Below are positions 44,006-53,629 of a stretch of DNA of 64,000 nt, piece by piece. This DNA is from Methylobacterium amylolyticum (lineage in GTDB: Bacteria > Pseudomonadota > Alphaproteobacteria > Rhizobiales > Beijerinckiaceae). The notes under the pieces are model-generated. The model did no database searches. It was not told where the DNA came from and saw only the letters and a program-made list of their open reading frames with translations. Position numbers and translations under genes: made by a program. The DNA is taken from positions 62,001 to 126,000 of the forward strand of contig NZ_JAUYZI010000010.1 of the NCBI RefSeq assembly GCF_030700245.1. Reading direction: 5' to 3'. Within the stretch, counting starts at the first letter, position 1, and each line of letters opens with the position of its first letter.

Positions 44006-44788
44006 TCAGCCTGTCTTGGTCGCAAACAGCATATTGCCGGCGGCCAACTCTGCGAAGGCATCCGGCGGAAGTGCGTTGAGGAACTTCCACCAGCGCGGAT
44101 CCTGCTGGGACATGGCGGCCGCTTCGCCGAACGTCATCTGGGCGAATTCGTGCAGGAGTTCCAGGTCGCCCGTGTTCTGCAGATGGTAGGCGAACCGACC
44201 GATCATCCATTGCAGGGTGTAGGCGGCGGTCTGGTGGATGCCGGTGAATGCCTGATCGACCGTGAAGCCTTCGTCCTCGAACACGGAGGTCAGCCCCTCA
44301 CGCGTCGCGTTGAAGAAGTGCGACGGGTAGCCGTGCACGGGCTGAAGGAAGGGCCAGTCGATGAAGACCTGCCCGCCGGGCTTCAGCATCCGCCGCATCT
44401 CTTGGACGACGACCCAAGGTTGCCGCGTGTGTTCCAGAACGGCGAAGCAGCCGATACCGCGGAGCGTTCCGTCTCTGATCGGATATCTGCAATTCGCTTC
44501 CACGATCAAGTCGGCCGAAACGGACGGATACACCTCGACATAGAGGCAGTTGTCGAATTTGCGCTCGCGCCTCCCGCAGCCAAGATCCATGAACAGCTCG
44601 TCGGGGAGCGCCTTCACGACATTGTCGAACGTTTCGACGCTCGGATTTGCGCTCTCCTGAGCGTACTCACTTAGATCGAACGGCTTGCTGGTCGCGTATA
44701 TTGGGAATGCGCCCGAAGGATCGTTGTCATAAGGCGCTGCCAGAACACCCTTGAAACGTCGAAATCTAGTCGTTCCAGCGGACGTCAT
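44006..44788 (-). CDS. SAM-dependent methyltransferase (class I)
   Basis: A 260-residue protein. The SAM-binding core is present in degenerate form: 'ELFMDLGCGRRERKFDNCLY' (motif I), 'GIGCFAVLEHTRQPWVVVQE' and 'MRRMLKPGGQVFIDWPFLQP'. It resembles methyltransferases of sugar or polysaccharide loci; the substrate cannot be named. Its base composition is less GC-rich than the neighbours and its codon use is less biased, which suggests recent acquisition. It stands alone between the zinc peptidase and mntR. Confidence 0.8.
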   Translation of the reverse strand: MTSAGTTRFRRFKGVLAAPYDNDPSGAFPIYATSKPFDLSEYAQESANPSVETFDNVVKALPDELFMDLGCGRRERKFDNCLYVEVYPSVSADLIVEANCRYPIRDGTLRGIGCFAVLEHTRQPWVVVQEMRRMLKPGGQVFIDWPFLQPVHGYPSHFFNATREGLTSVFEDEGFTVDQAFTGIHQTAAYTLQWMIGRFAYHLQNTGDLELLHEFAQMTFGEAAAMSQQDPRWWKFLNALPPDAFAELAAGNMLFATKTG

Positions 44789-44900
44789 CGCCCATCTCCG
44801 CGAACTCTAGTGAGACGCCATTGCGGCGCCCGGGCCTCTTACTCCGCGGTCAGGGGGCTTGTCTCCAACGCTGGTTCAGGTCGGTGAGGTTGTCATGACA

Positions 44901-45362
44901 TCACGCGTCCGCCTTGCCCTCGGCGAAGGCGCGGAACGCCTCCAGGGTCTCGGCGCTGACGTGGTGCTCGATGCCCTCCGCGTCGCGCCGCGCCGTCTCG
45001 GGGCTGACGCCGAGCGCGCACAGGAAGCGCTCGACGATCCGGTGGCGCTCCCTCGCCTGGGCGGCGAGCCGGCGGCCGGACTCGGTGAGGAACACGCCGC
45101 GGTAGGGCCGCTGCTGCACGAGGCCGTCCTCGCACAGGCGCTTGAGCATCTTGGCCACGGTCGGCTGCGCGACGCCGAGGCGGGCGGCGATGTCGACCTG
45201 CCGCGCCTCGCCGCCGTCGCCGATCAGGTCGTCGATCAGTTCGACGTAATCCTCGACGAGTTCCGAGCGCCGGGCCTCGCGGGCCTGGCGGAAGCCGTCG
45301 ACGTGCCGCTCCGGATCGACGAGCGCCGTGTCGGCCGCGCCCGGCTCGGACGATTCCTGCAT
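44901..45362 (-). CDS. mntR: Manganese-responsive transcriptional regulator
   Basis: A 153-residue DtxR/MntR-family repressor. The winged helix-turn-helix is '[20 protein letters not shown]' followed by '[20 protein letters not shown]', and the dimer/metal domain is '[20 protein letters not shown]' with '[14 protein letters not shown]'. The Asp, Glu and His metal ligands are present in these segments. GAGGAGG precedes ATG 45362. It lies divergent to mntH and probably represses it when Mn(II) is plentiful. Confidence 0.93.
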   Translation of the reverse strand: MQESSEPGAADTALVDPERHVDGFRQAREARRSELVEDYVELIDDLIGDGGEARQVDIAARLGVAQPTVAKMLKRLCEDGLVQQRPYRGVFLTESGRRLAAQARERHRIVERFLCALGVSPETARRDAEGIEHHVSAETLEAFRAFAEGKADA

Positions 45363-45550
45363 GGTGCCGGCCTCCTCGCTCGGGGTTCCCGGCGCCTGTC
45401 TAGCAAACGGCGGCGCGGGGTGTCGCGCGCGAAAATCGCCCGGCCCGCGCAACCCCGGCGCCGGATCCGCGTCGCAGGCCCGGCGCCGCCCGCCCCGCCG
45501 GCCGTCGAAAAGCGGGCCCGCTCGCCCTTGCTGCGAGCCTCGGCTCTGTC

Positions 45551-45568
45551 GTATAGCCCAGGCTATAC
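45551..45568. promoter_or_regulatory. Candidate MntR operator upstream of mntH
   Basis: Perfect palindrome GTATAGCC-CA-GGCTATAC, 18 bases before the mntH start codon. It matches the core ATAGC....GCTAT of the known Escherichia coli MntR site and lies between mntR and mntH. The TATA-like half-sites may also serve as the -10 box. Confidence 0.75.
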
Positions 45569-45585
45569 AGGCCGGGACGGGATCG

Positions 45586-46911
45586 ATGGCGTCGGGGCAG
45601 CTCGCAACGGACGGGAAGGCGGCGCGCGGCGGCTTGAGCCGGGCGACGGAACGGGGCATCCGCGACGCCCTCGACGGGCGGCCCGGCGGCCGGGCGCGGT
45701 TCCTGCTGTTCGTGGGGCCGGCGGTCACCGCCTCGATCGCCTACATGGACCCCGGCAACTTCGCCACGAACATCCAGGCCGGGGCCCGCTACGGCTACGG
45801 CCTGCTCTGGGTGGTGCTGCTCGCCAACCTGACGGCGATGCTGTTCCAGGCCCTGTCGGCCAAGCTCGGCATCGTCACGGGCAAGAACCTCGCGGAGGTG
45901 TGCCGCGACGAGGTCCCGCGCCCGGCGCGGCTGGCGATGTGGGGCGTCAGCGAGGTCGCGGCGATGGCCACCGACCTCGCCGAGTTCCTGGGCGGGGCGA
46001 TCGGCCTGTCGCTGCTCACCGGCATGCCGCTGATGGCGGGGATGGTCGTCACGGCGGTGGTCACCTACGCGATCCTGCTGCTGGAGAACCGGGGGTTCCG
46101 GCCCCTGGAGATCGCAATCGGCGCGATGGTCGGCACGATCGGCCTCTGCTACGTGGTCGAATTGCTGATCGCCCCCGTGGCCTGGGCGGAGGCCGCCCGG
46201 GGCCTCGTCACCCCGCGGATCCCGGACGCGCAGGCGCTGACCATCGCGGTGGGCATCATCGGCGCCACGGTGATGCCGCACGCCCTGTTCCTGCACTCGG
46301 GGCTGACGCAGGGGCGGGGCTCGCCGCGCAGCGAGGCCGACCGGCGCCTGCTGGTGCGCTACTCGAACCGCGAGGTGGTGGTTGCGCTGGCGCTCGCCGG
46401 GCTCGTCAACATGGCGATGGTGATCATGGCGGCTGCCGCCTTCCACGTCGGCCACAGCGAGATCGCCGAGATCGGCGAGGCCTACCGCACGCTCACCCCC
46501 CTGCTCGGCCCCGCCGCGGGGGCGGCCTTCCTCGTGTCTCTGCTGGTCTCCGGGGTGTCCTCCTCGGTGGTCGGCACGCTCGCCGGGCAGATGGTGATGC
46601 AGGGCTTCACCGGCTGGCGCATCCCGCTGATCGTGCGCCGCCTCGTGACCATGCTCCCGGCCTTCGCCGTGGTGGCGGCCGGCGTCGACCCGACCCAGGC
46701 GCTGGTGCTGAGCCAGGTGGTGCTGTCGCTGGCGCTCCCCGTGCCGATGATCGCCCTCGTCGCGTTCACCCGCCGGCCCGACCTGATGGGGCCCTTCGCC
46801 AACGGCCCGTGGACGCAGGCCGCGGCCCTGGCCGGGGCCGCCGTGGTGCTCGCCCTCAACCTCGTGCTGCTGGCGGCGGCCTTCGGTCTGCCCGTGCCGG
46901 GGCTGGAGTGA
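45586..46911 (+). CDS. mntH: Nramp-family manganese transporter
   Basis: A 441-residue inner-membrane protein with eleven hydrophobic segments. The metal-binding DPGN motif is in '[18 protein letters not shown]' (helix 1) and the MPH motif in '[20 protein letters not shown]' (helix 6). It imports Mn(II) with protons. I chose ATG 45586 with GGGACGGG upstream; a longer frame would run across the operator. Regulation by MntR is likely from the site just upstream. Confidence 0.96.
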   Translation: MASGQLATDGKAARGGLSRATERGIRDALDGRPGGRARFLLFVGPAVTASIAYMDPGNFATNIQAGARYGYGLLWVVLLANLTAMLFQALSAKLGIVTGKNLAEVCRDEVPRPARLAMWGVSEVAAMATDLAEFLGGAIGLSLLTGMPLMAGMVVTAVVTYAILLLENRGFRPLEIAIGAMVGTIGLCYVVELLIAPVAWAEAARGLVTPRIPDAQALTIAVGIIGATVMPHALFLHSGLTQGRGSPRSEADRRLLVRYSNREVVVALALAGLVNMAMVIMAAAAFHVGHSEIAEIGEAYRTLTPLLGPAAGAAFLVSLLVSGVSSSVVGTLAGQMVMQGFTGWRIPLIVRRLVTMLPAFAVVAAGVDPTQALVLSQVVLSLALPVPMIALVAFTRRPDLMGPFANGPWTQAAALAGAAVVLALNLVLLAAAFGLPVPGLE

Positions 46912-47113
46912 GGGCCGCGCGGCACTCTGCGCAGTCCCGACCATCGCCACTCTACCTGGCTGCCCAGCCCAATGGAGGATCAAAGTCTTCCATCAAGTCA
47001 CGTAAGAATAAATTCTTTTTCTTGCGCTGATGACGCAACCGTTAGGGACAGCGCCGGCGCGAAGCTTGACGTGGCTAATTGCTTAGGTTGTCTTTGCCGG
47101 ACACCCTGCAATC

Positions 47114-48418
47114 ATGGCGAGCGTGATGTCAGCCGCAGCTTCTGAAATGGACCTCGGAGCTTGCAAGAAACGCTTCGAACAATTTTTGAAAGCAAATCCG
47201 AATTCCGAAATTCAAATACTTGATGATACTGCGCACGGAAAAACACTGAGATTAATGCGGCCTTGGAATGATCCTTCCCTTGCCGTCGTATTGCCGCAAG
47301 AATATTCAGCATTAGCGCAGGCAATTAATAATTTAATCCTTCCGGAGCGTCTTTCTGCCATATACCATATCGACCTGAAAAAATTGGAATTTATATTTAG
47401 CGCTTTCCCTTTGGGTAACGATTTAGTTGATTTGTCTAGTAGGACTTTCAATTTCTATCATCGCGGATCAGATTATGAGTGTGGTTTTGGGACAGCAAGT
47501 CCGAGACTAACGATGCTTGCGAGATATACATTCCCAGTAGGTCAATCTCTTACTCAGTATCGAAACATATTGTCGTTTCACATCAAGGAGAATAAAGAAG
47601 AGAAAGCTACATATCAAAATCTTGGGCTGGAATTTGGTGATAGTATGTGTTTTTGGATCAAAGACATCGATTGGGAGGAAGATTTTATTCTATCGATGGT
47701 AAGGGAACTAAATTTCTATATGAGATATTTTGACAACATATCTCCATTAATCCAAATTCACTCTCCGAAAATTGGAAACGCCGAGTTCGTTGATCGACCA
47801 AGATTCAAGGAAATTCTTTTTCCAAAGAAAATTTCCTCAAGAGAACTTGATGAACACCTCTTACGGTTTTGGTCAGCCTCCCTTTCCGGAGACCCCGCAA
47901 ATCGTTTTTTGTATGCCTATCGATTGATTGAGTACGCCGCGGTACTATATCTTGAAAGAGGCTCTAAAGATAAAATTCGTCGCATTGTTGGATCCCCTTC
48001 TGCTTTAAATAACATTGATAAACTCACAGAAGATGTTCTTCTTGTAATACAAGGGAATACTATGGATGCATATGCCAGACTTGAGAGCCTTATTAAGGAC
48101 GTAGTCACTGAAGAAGTGATTTGGGACGAACTTAACCGAAATCCATCCGCCTTCAATCAACAAACTTCATTCGATGGAGGGTTCACAATTGAACCTGTTA
48201 TTAAGGGCGCTAAGGACGCCAAGTCGTTTGGCGTAAATGGCATCACCACTCTGGCAAAAAGACTGAAGGATATACGCAACGCTCTCGCGCATGGCCGAGA
48301 TCAACGGTCTACCTTGCCGCTCACACCAACGAGCAACAACCTTGAGCGTTTGCAGCCTTGGGCTGCCATCATTCAGTTCATCGCTGCTGAGGTTATCATT
48401 TATCGCAACCAAGGGTAG
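47114..48418 (+). CDS. AT-rich acquired gene, HEPN-like motif protein
   Basis: A 434-residue soluble protein in DNA that is plainly richer in A and T than the rest of the window, with rare codons for this genome, so it was probably acquired. The N-terminal two thirds ('DTAHGKTLRLMRPWNDPSLA', 'YRNILSFHIKENKEEK') match no family that I recognise. The C-terminal part is helical ('NRFLYAYRLIEYAAVLYLER') and contains R388-N-A-L-A-H393 in 'KDIRNALAHGRD', the RNxxxH motif of HEPN RNases. This suggests a defence or toxin-like role, but the antitoxin or partner is not visible. No clear ribosome site precedes ATG 47114; ATG 47147 is possible. Confidence 0.6.
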   Translation: MASVMSAAASEMDLGACKKRFEQFLKANPNSEIQILDDTAHGKTLRLMRPWNDPSLAVVLPQEYSALAQAINNLILPERLSAIYHIDLKKLEFIFSAFPLGNDLVDLSSRTFNFYHRGSDYECGFGTASPRLTMLARYTFPVGQSLTQYRNILSFHIKENKEEKATYQNLGLEFGDSMCFWIKDIDWEEDFILSMVRELNFYMRYFDNISPLIQIHSPKIGNAEFVDRPRFKEILFPKKISSRELDEHLLRFWSASLSGDPANRFLYAYRLIEYAAVLYLERGSKDKIRRIVGSPSALNNIDKLTEDVLLVIQGNTMDAYARLESLIKDVVTEEVIWDELNRNPSAFNQQTSFDGGFTIEPVIKGAKDAKSFGVNGITTLAKRLKDIRNALAHGRDQRSTLPLTPTSNNLERLQPWAAIIQFIAAEVIIYRNQG

Positions 48419-48576
48419 GTTGTTGACCATGTCGTGGCTTTGTGATTCACGTGGCGATCACACGGGTTGAAGTGAAGGGATGCGTTAACCATTTTGGTGA
48501 AACGTCGCTCATGCCAACGGGAGACAAATGATGGAAATCGTAGGTTAATCCGCTGGTTAGATGCTAACGCACCTTT

Positions 48577-48605
48577 CGCCGCCCGTAAGGGCGGCGATTG
48601 TGTTT
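48577..48605 (+). terminator. Hairpin downstream of the AT-rich gene
   Basis: Perfect eight-base stem CGCCGCCC / GGGCGGCG with GTAA loop, followed by 'attgtgttt'. It is 158 bases after the stop and lies near the right edge of the AT-rich segment. It probably ends the transcript. Confidence 0.6.
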
Positions 48606-48692
48606 GGAGCCTTTGATGGGCTCAAGACGAGTTACTGTCGGCCGTGAAGGGACGGATCTACTTCAATATTTCAAAGCTTGAGGTGCCGCCCA

Positions 48693-50381
48693 TCACGTCG
48701 CCCGCACCACCACCTCCACGAGGTTGGCCTTGCCCGACCGGATCCCGGCCTCGATCGCCGGGGCGATGTCGCCGGCGCGGGTCACCCGCCGCGCCTCCAC
48801 CCCCATCGAGGCGGCCAGCGCCGGGAAGTCGACCGCCGGGTCGGTGAGGTCCATGGCGATGAAGCGGTTGGCGCGCACCGAGGCGTAGTGCGCCTGGCCC
48901 TTCATGTAGGTCTTCAGGATGTTGTACTCGGCGTTGTTGATCACCACGAAGGTGACCGGCAGTTTCTCGTGCGCGGCTGTCCAGAGCGCCTGGGGCGAGT
49001 ACATCGCGGCGCCGTCGCCGACCACGCAGACGACCGGCGCCCGGTCGAGTCCCAGGGAAAAGCCGACCGAGGCCGGCATGCCCCAGCCGAGCACGCCGCC
49101 GCGCATCGCCGCGTACTGGTGGGTCGAGGGGCTGTCGAGGAAGGTGCGCAGGTGGGTCAGCGTCGCGGGCGCCTCGTCGATGATCGTCGTCTGGGCCCCC
49201 ACCGCCCGGGCGACCTCCCGGGCGGCCACCAGCGGGGCGATCACCGGATCGGCGAAGGCGGCGTCGGCGGCCGCGTTGAGCCGGGCCCGGCGCTCGGCCT
49301 GCGCCGTCACCGCCTCGGCCCGCAGGCGCGCGTAGGCCTCGGCCCGGTCGGCGAGGCGGGGCGCCAGCAGCGGCAGCAGCGCGTCGAGGGAGGCGCGGAT
49401 GTCGCCGACCGTCGAGAGGCTGGTGGCGTAGGTGCGCCCGAGGTCGCGCACGTCCGCCGAGAGCTGGAACACCTCCGTGCCCGCCGGCACCGCCGACCCT
49501 TCCGTGTAGAGCACGGTGATCAGCGACTTGCCGCCGAGCGCGAACACCGCGTCGTAGCGCCCGAGGATCGCGGCGATGCCGTCGGCCCGGGTCGGCAGGT
49601 TGCCGGCCCAGAGCGGGTGGGCGGTGGGGAACGGGATGTGGGCCGGCCAGGACGAGCCGTAGACGGGGGCCGCGAGCAGGTCGGCCACCGCCACCGTCTG
49701 CGCCGCGGCGTCGGAGGAATCGATCTCGTCGCCCGCGATCAGCGCGAGCCGCCCCGGCGCGACGGCGGCGAGCTTGTCGGCCAGCCGGTCGAGGGAGCCC
49801 GCCACCGCCCGCTGGTCGATGGTCGAGGTCTCGCCGGCGGGCACGCCGGTCATCGCCTCCATCACGTCCATCGGCAGCGACAGGAACACCGGGCCGGAGG
49901 GCGCGGCGGCGCAGTCGTGGAAGGCGCGGCGCAGCAGCACCGGGATCTGGTCCGGGCTCGTCACCTCCCGGGCCCACTTCATCACCGGGTCGGCGATGGC
50001 CACGAGGTCGCCCATCAGGAGCGGGTCGGTGAGCGCGTGGCGCAGGTCCTGCTGGCCGGCGGTGACGACGAGCGGCGTGCCGGACACCTGGGAGTTGACC
50101 AGCCCGCCCATGCCGTGGCCGAGGCCGCCCGCCGTGTGCAGGTTGAGGAAGGCCGGCCGCCGCGCGCCCTGCGCGTAGCCGTCGGCCATCGCCACCGCGG
50201 TCGCCTCCTGGAGCGCCAGCACGTAGGCGATGTCGTGCGCCTCGGTCAGGGCGTCGATCAGCGGCAACTCGGTGGTGCCGGGGTTGCCGAAGATGTAGCG
50301 CACCCCCTCCGAGCGCAGCACCTCGACGAGCAGGTCTGCGCCGCGGCGGCGGCCTGCGGCTTCCACGGTCTCGACAGTCAT
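48693..50381 (-). CDS. ThDP-dependent decarboxylase, benzoylformate-decarboxylase-like
   Basis: A 562-residue enzyme of the acetolactate synthase/benzoylformate decarboxylase family. The pyrimidine-binding Glu is E59 in 'VLALQEATAVAMADGYAQ'. The ThDP/Mg motif is 'VVGDGAAMYS' to 'NNAEYNILKTY' near 453-482. 'YIFGNPGTTELPLIDALTEA' at the start is typical of BFD-type enzymes. The substrate is likely a 2-oxo acid, but I cannot decide between benzoylformate and others. The LysR gene next to it (50507) is in the same direction, upstream, and may regulate it. Confidence 0.85.
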   Translation of the reverse strand: MTVETVEAAGRRRGADLLVEVLRSEGVRYIFGNPGTTELPLIDALTEAHDIAYVLALQEATAVAMADGYAQGARRPAFLNLHTAGGLGHGMGGLVNSQVSGTPLVVTAGQQDLRHALTDPLLMGDLVAIADPVMKWAREVTSPDQIPVLLRRAFHDCAAAPSGPVFLSLPMDVMEAMTGVPAGETSTIDQRAVAGSLDRLADKLAAVAPGRLALIAGDEIDSSDAAAQTVAVADLLAAPVYGSSWPAHIPFPTAHPLWAGNLPTRADGIAAILGRYDAVFALGGKSLITVLYTEGSAVPAGTEVFQLSADVRDLGRTYATSLSTVGDIRASLDALLPLLAPRLADRAEAYARLRAEAVTAQAERRARLNAAADAAFADPVIAPLVAAREVARAVGAQTTIIDEAPATLTHLRTFLDSPSTHQYAAMRGGVLGWGMPASVGFSLGLDRAPVVCVVGDGAAMYSPQALWTAAHEKLPVTFVVINNAEYNILKTYMKGQAHYASVRANRFIAMDLTDPAVDFPALAASMGVEARRVTRAGDIAPAIEAGIRSGKANLVEVVVRAT

Positions 50382-50506
50382 GCGGCCCTCGCTCTGTGCA
50401 GGCGACAGGCTAAGCCGGTTCGCACCGGCCTGCCAACGCTCGGCGCGCGCCCGCGCCCGGTTTGTCCCCCTCCGCGAGCCCGGGTCCGCGAGCCCGGGCA
50501 CGGCGC

Positions 50507-51391
50507 TCACGCCCGCAACTGGGCGACGAAGGCGCGCACGAACGGCGGCAGGCCGTCGAGGTCGCGCAGGCACAGGGTCAGGTCGCGGCGCGCCCAGGGG
50601 TCGGCGAGCGGCACCACGGCGAGGGCGAGCGCCCGGGCGGCGCGGGCGGCGGCGCTCTCGGGCAGGATCGCGAGGCCGACCCGGGCCTCGACGAGGCGGC
50701 AGACGGCGTCGAAGCCGCGCAACTGCACCCGCAGCCGCATCGCCCGGCCCGCCCGGGCGGCCTGCGCGGCGAGGAAGCGGCTGATGGCGCTGCGGCGGTC
50801 GAGACCGACGAGGTCGTGGGCCAGCACCTCGGCGAAGGGGATGGCGTCGCGCCCGGCGAGGGGGTGGTCGCGGGCGGCCACCAGCACGAACCGGTCCTCC
50901 CGGAACGGGAAGGTCGCGAGCGCGCCCGTGTCGACGGTGCCCGAGAGGATGCCGAGGTCGGCCGCGCCCTCGGCCACCAGCCCGACGATCTCGTCGGAGG
51001 TGCGCTCGTCGATCTCCACGGCGATGCCGGGATGGGCGGCGAGGTAGGCCGAGAGCACCTCGGGCAGGAATTCGGTGAGCGCGTTGGTGTTGGCGAGCAC
51101 CCGGATCTGGCCGGCGGCGCCGCCGGAATAGGCCGCCATCTCCTCGCGCAGGCGCTCGACATCCGCGAGGATCCCGCGGGCGTGGCCGAGCAGCGCCCGG
51201 CCCGCCGCGGTCGGGCTCACCCCCTGCCGGCCGCGGGTGAGGAGGGGGGCGCCCAGCGTCTCCTCCATCCCCCGGATCCGGGCCGAGGCCGCCGCCAGCG
51301 CCAGATGCGCCCGCTCCGCCCCGTGGGTGATCGAGCCGGCCTCGACCACGTGCCGGAACAGGCCGAGATCGACGAGGTCGAAGCGGATCAT
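50507..51391 (-). CDS. LysR-family transcriptional regulator
   Basis: A 294-residue regulator. The N-terminal HTH is 'FRHVVEAGSITHGAERAHLA' / 'LAAASARIRGMEETLGAPLL', and the C-terminal effector domain includes 'IRVLANTNALTEFLPEVLSA' and 'ADLGILSGTVDTGALATFPF'. It lies 125 bases upstream of the ThDP enzyme gene in the same orientation, unlike the usual divergent arrangement. A co-inducer is not identifiable from sequence. Confidence 0.9.
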   Translation of the reverse strand: MIRFDLVDLGLFRHVVEAGSITHGAERAHLALAAASARIRGMEETLGAPLLTRGRQGVSPTAAGRALLGHARGILADVERLREEMAAYSGGAAGQIRVLANTNALTEFLPEVLSAYLAAHPGIAVEIDERTSDEIVGLVAEGAADLGILSGTVDTGALATFPFREDRFVLVAARDHPLAGRDAIPFAEVLAHDLVGLDRRSAISRFLAAQAARAGRAMRLRVQLRGFDAVCRLVEARVGLAILPESAAARAARALALAVVPLADPWARRDLTLCLRDLDGLPPFVRAFVAQLRA

Positions 51392-51501
51392 GCGTCCTCC
51401 CGCGGTGCCGGATCCTGCCGACCGAGGCCTTCGGCCGTTGCCGTCCTACCAGATCCCCTCATAGCGTTTCCGTCCGAACCATGCGGGGATCCGGGCCCAC
51501 G

Positions 51502-51594
51502 CCGTCATCGCGAGCGAAGCGACGCGACCCAGGGCAGCGCGCGGTTTGAGACGTTGGCGCCGCTGGGTCGCTTCGCTCCGCTCGCAAAGACGGA
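51502..51594. repeat. Family D palindromic repeat, copy 1
   Basis: Arms 'ccgtcatcgcgagcgaagcg' and 'cgcttcgctccgctcgcaaa' form a 93-bp imperfect hairpin with inner pairs 'gcgacccag' / 'ctgggtcgc'. This is a common alphaproteobacterial intergenic repeat type. Confidence 0.85.
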
Positions 51595-52405
51595 GAGAGC
51601 CGCGCCCGAAGCGCTCAACAGGAAACAGGATCGGGTTCTTTCGAGTCGGCCGGCGTTGCGCCGCGGCCCGCCCTCCGGACACGCGTTCGCGCCCCCACCC
51701 GCTTGCGCGCCGGGGACATGGCCCAAGAAAACGCAACACACGCGGAACAGGGGACGCGGGACGCCGCGGGAGCCCTGGTCGTGTGACACACGCGGAAGCC
51801 GGCCCCCGCGGCGCCCCGTGGCCGACAGCCCCCGTCACCGGAGCCGCCGGCCATCTTGTCGTCGCGGTGTCTTCCAGCCCGCCCGGTCTACGCCCGCACG
51901 TGAGCGGTCTCGGCCAGGGCGCCCGGCCCGGGGGGAACATCGCTGCTCCCCCGGCTCGCGCCCCCGGAACCCGCATCGTCGCTGGGGCTTTGCAGCCCGG
52001 CCCGTGCCCGTAGTGGCATGCGGGCCCGCAGTCTTACCTCAGGATCGGCCCAGGATGGGGTCCGGGCGCGGCTCATTTGGTGCCGCGCCGGGCGCGCACG
52101 CCCTGCCTCCATGCCCGCACCCGAGCCGTCCCGCACCGGACGCGCCGCCCGGGTGGCCGGCTGACTGTCGCCGAACCCCGCGGGCACCGCCCCGCCGCCC
52201 AAACCCGCGCTCAGTCCAGCGCGGATCCCTGCTGGACGCTGTCGGGATCGCTCCCTCGGCGCCGGGCGGCAGGTGACGGATAATGAGCATGGAAAAGGAA
52301 AAAAGTCAAGAGAAATCCGGCGCCCGGCGCCGTCACGCCGTCGAGGCGCCGGCGTGAACCCATCCCCGTCTCAGCAGTTGTTACGCAGATCGTGGGAGCC
52401 CGACC
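51595..52405. other. Gene-poor stretch between LysR and the 44-residue gene
   Basis: After the family D repeat, about 810 bases show only short frames on all strands with no recognisable domain and no ribosome site. Two similar segments ('cgcacgccctgcctccatgc' and others) give no clear internal repeat. It may contain decayed coding DNA. I support no gene here. Confidence 0.4.
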
Positions 52406-52540
52406 ATGCGCGCCAAGTGGATGACCCTGCCGGAACTCGCCCTCGACCGGCACATCTCGCTGGCCGAGGCGCAGCGCCTCGTGGAGGCGGCCCGGTGCCC
52501 GAAGGTGTTCCGGGCCGACGGCACGGTCTACCTGATCTGA
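52406..52540 (+). CDS. 44-residue helix-turn-helix-like small protein
   Basis: ATG 52406, preceded by GGGAGCC, opens a frame reading 'MRAKWMTLPELALDRHISLA' then 'EAQRLVEAARCPKVFRADGT' and VYLI. The pattern (T-L-P-E-L-A ... S-L-A-E-A-Q-R-L-V, then a strand with F-R-A-D-G) resembles the first helices of MerR/excisionase-type proteins. It ends 25 bases before the deacetylase-like gene, so it may be co-transcribed. Confidence 0.45.
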   Translation: MRAKWMTLPELALDRHISLAEAQRLVEAARCPKVFRADGTVYLI

Positions 52541-52565
52541 GCCCCGGGACCCGTCCGGGCCGGCC

Positions 52566-53594
52566 GTGCGCGTCGTCCACCACGCCGAGTCCGGGCGGCA
52601 CGACCCCGCGACCTACCTGCGCCGCGGCGCGCCGATCCCGCATCCCGAGCAGGCGTCGCGCTACGCGATCCTGCGCGACGCGGCGGCGGCGGCCGGGCAC
52701 GGCCTCGTCGCGGCCGCCGACCACGGACCCGAGCCGCTGCGCGCCGTGCACGATTCCGGCTACCTCGCATTCCTGGAAGGGGCCTGGGACCGGCGGGGGG
52801 AGATCGGGCTCGGCGACGCCGACGAGATCCTGACCGGCTCCTTCGCCCGGCCGCAGATGCACCGCCGGCCGGCGGGGCTGCTGGGGCTGGTCGGCTACCA
52901 CACCGCCGACCTGTCGACCCCGATCCGCGCCGGCACCTGGGCGGCGGTCCACGGGTCGGCGCAGGCGGCGATCGGCGCCGCCGACGCGGCGCTCGCCGAG
53001 GGCCACGCCTACGCCCTGAGCCGCCCGCCCGGCCACCACGCCTACGCCGACTCGGCCGGGGGCTTCTGCTTCCTCAACAACAGCGCGGTCGCCGCCGAGC
53101 GGATGCGGCGGGCGACCGGCGGGCCGGTGGCGGTGCTCGACATCGACGTGCACCACGGCAACGGCACGCAGGGTATTTTTTACGACTCCGGCGACGTGCT
53201 GACCGTCTCGGTCCACGCCGACCCGGGCGACTACTTTCCGTTCTACGCGGGCTACGCCGACGAGACGGGGGCGGGCGCCGGGGCGGGCCACAACCTCAAC
53301 CTGCCGCTGCCGCACGGCTCCGGCGACGGGCCGTGGCTCGACGCGATCGCGGCGGGGCTCGCGCGGGTCGCGGCGTTCCGGCCGCGGGCGCTGGTGGTGG
53401 CGCTCGGCCTCGACGCGGCGGCCGAGGACCCGCTCGGCGCGCTCGCCGTCACCCGGGCCGGCTTCGGCGCGGCGGCGGAGCGGATCGCCCGGGCGGGCCT
53501 GCCCACCGCCCTGGTGCAGGAGGGCGGCTACCTCTGCGACGCGCTGCCGGGCAACCTCACCGCCTTCCTCGGGGCCTTCGACGCCGCGCGCTGA
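52566..53594 (+). CDS. Histone-deacetylase-family amidohydrolase (acetylpolyamine type)
   Basis: A 342-residue zinc hydrolase. The His pair is H157-H158 in 'RPPGHHA', and the zinc ligands are D194 and H196 ('LDIDVHHGNG') and D283 ('LGLDAAAEDP'). The catalytic Tyr lies in 'QEGGYLCDALPGN'. This arrangement is typical of bacterial acetylpolyamine amidohydrolases, which deacetylate acetylated polyamines or related small amides. The start is GTG 52566 (MRVVHHAESG). The gene stands close after the 44-residue frame. Confidence 0.92.
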   Translation: MRVVHHAESGRHDPATYLRRGAPIPHPEQASRYAILRDAAAAAGHGLVAAADHGPEPLRAVHDSGYLAFLEGAWDRRGEIGLGDADEILTGSFARPQMHRRPAGLLGLVGYHTADLSTPIRAGTWAAVHGSAQAAIGAADAALAEGHAYALSRPPGHHAYADSAGGFCFLNNSAVAAERMRRATGGPVAVLDIDVHHGNGTQGIFYDSGDVLTVSVHADPGDYFPFYAGYADETGAGAGAGHNLNLPLPHGSGDGPWLDAIAAGLARVAAFRPRALVVALGLDAAAEDPLGALAVTRAGFGAAAERIARAGLPTALVQEGGYLCDALPGNLTAFLGAFDAAR

Positions 53595-53629
53595 TTTTTT
53601 GGACTTGGCCCCGCTCTTCCGCGCCCGCG

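Noticed and set aside
45363-45585. Manganese (yybP-ykoY) riboswitch upstream of mntH
   Set aside because: The short leader has no multi-helix junction; the visible palindrome is explained by an MntR site.
48577-48605. Integron attC-like site
   Set aside because: It is a simple eight-base stem with a GTAA loop and no R/L box sequences; a terminator is a simpler reading.
46912-48692. Prophage or integrated plasmid
   Set aside because: There is one gene only; I saw no integrase, tRNA target, direct repeats or phage structural genes.
51595-52405. Several 80-180 residue frames in the gene-poor stretch
   Set aside because: No ribosome sites, no recognisable domain, and frames on both strands overlap each other as expected from high GC.
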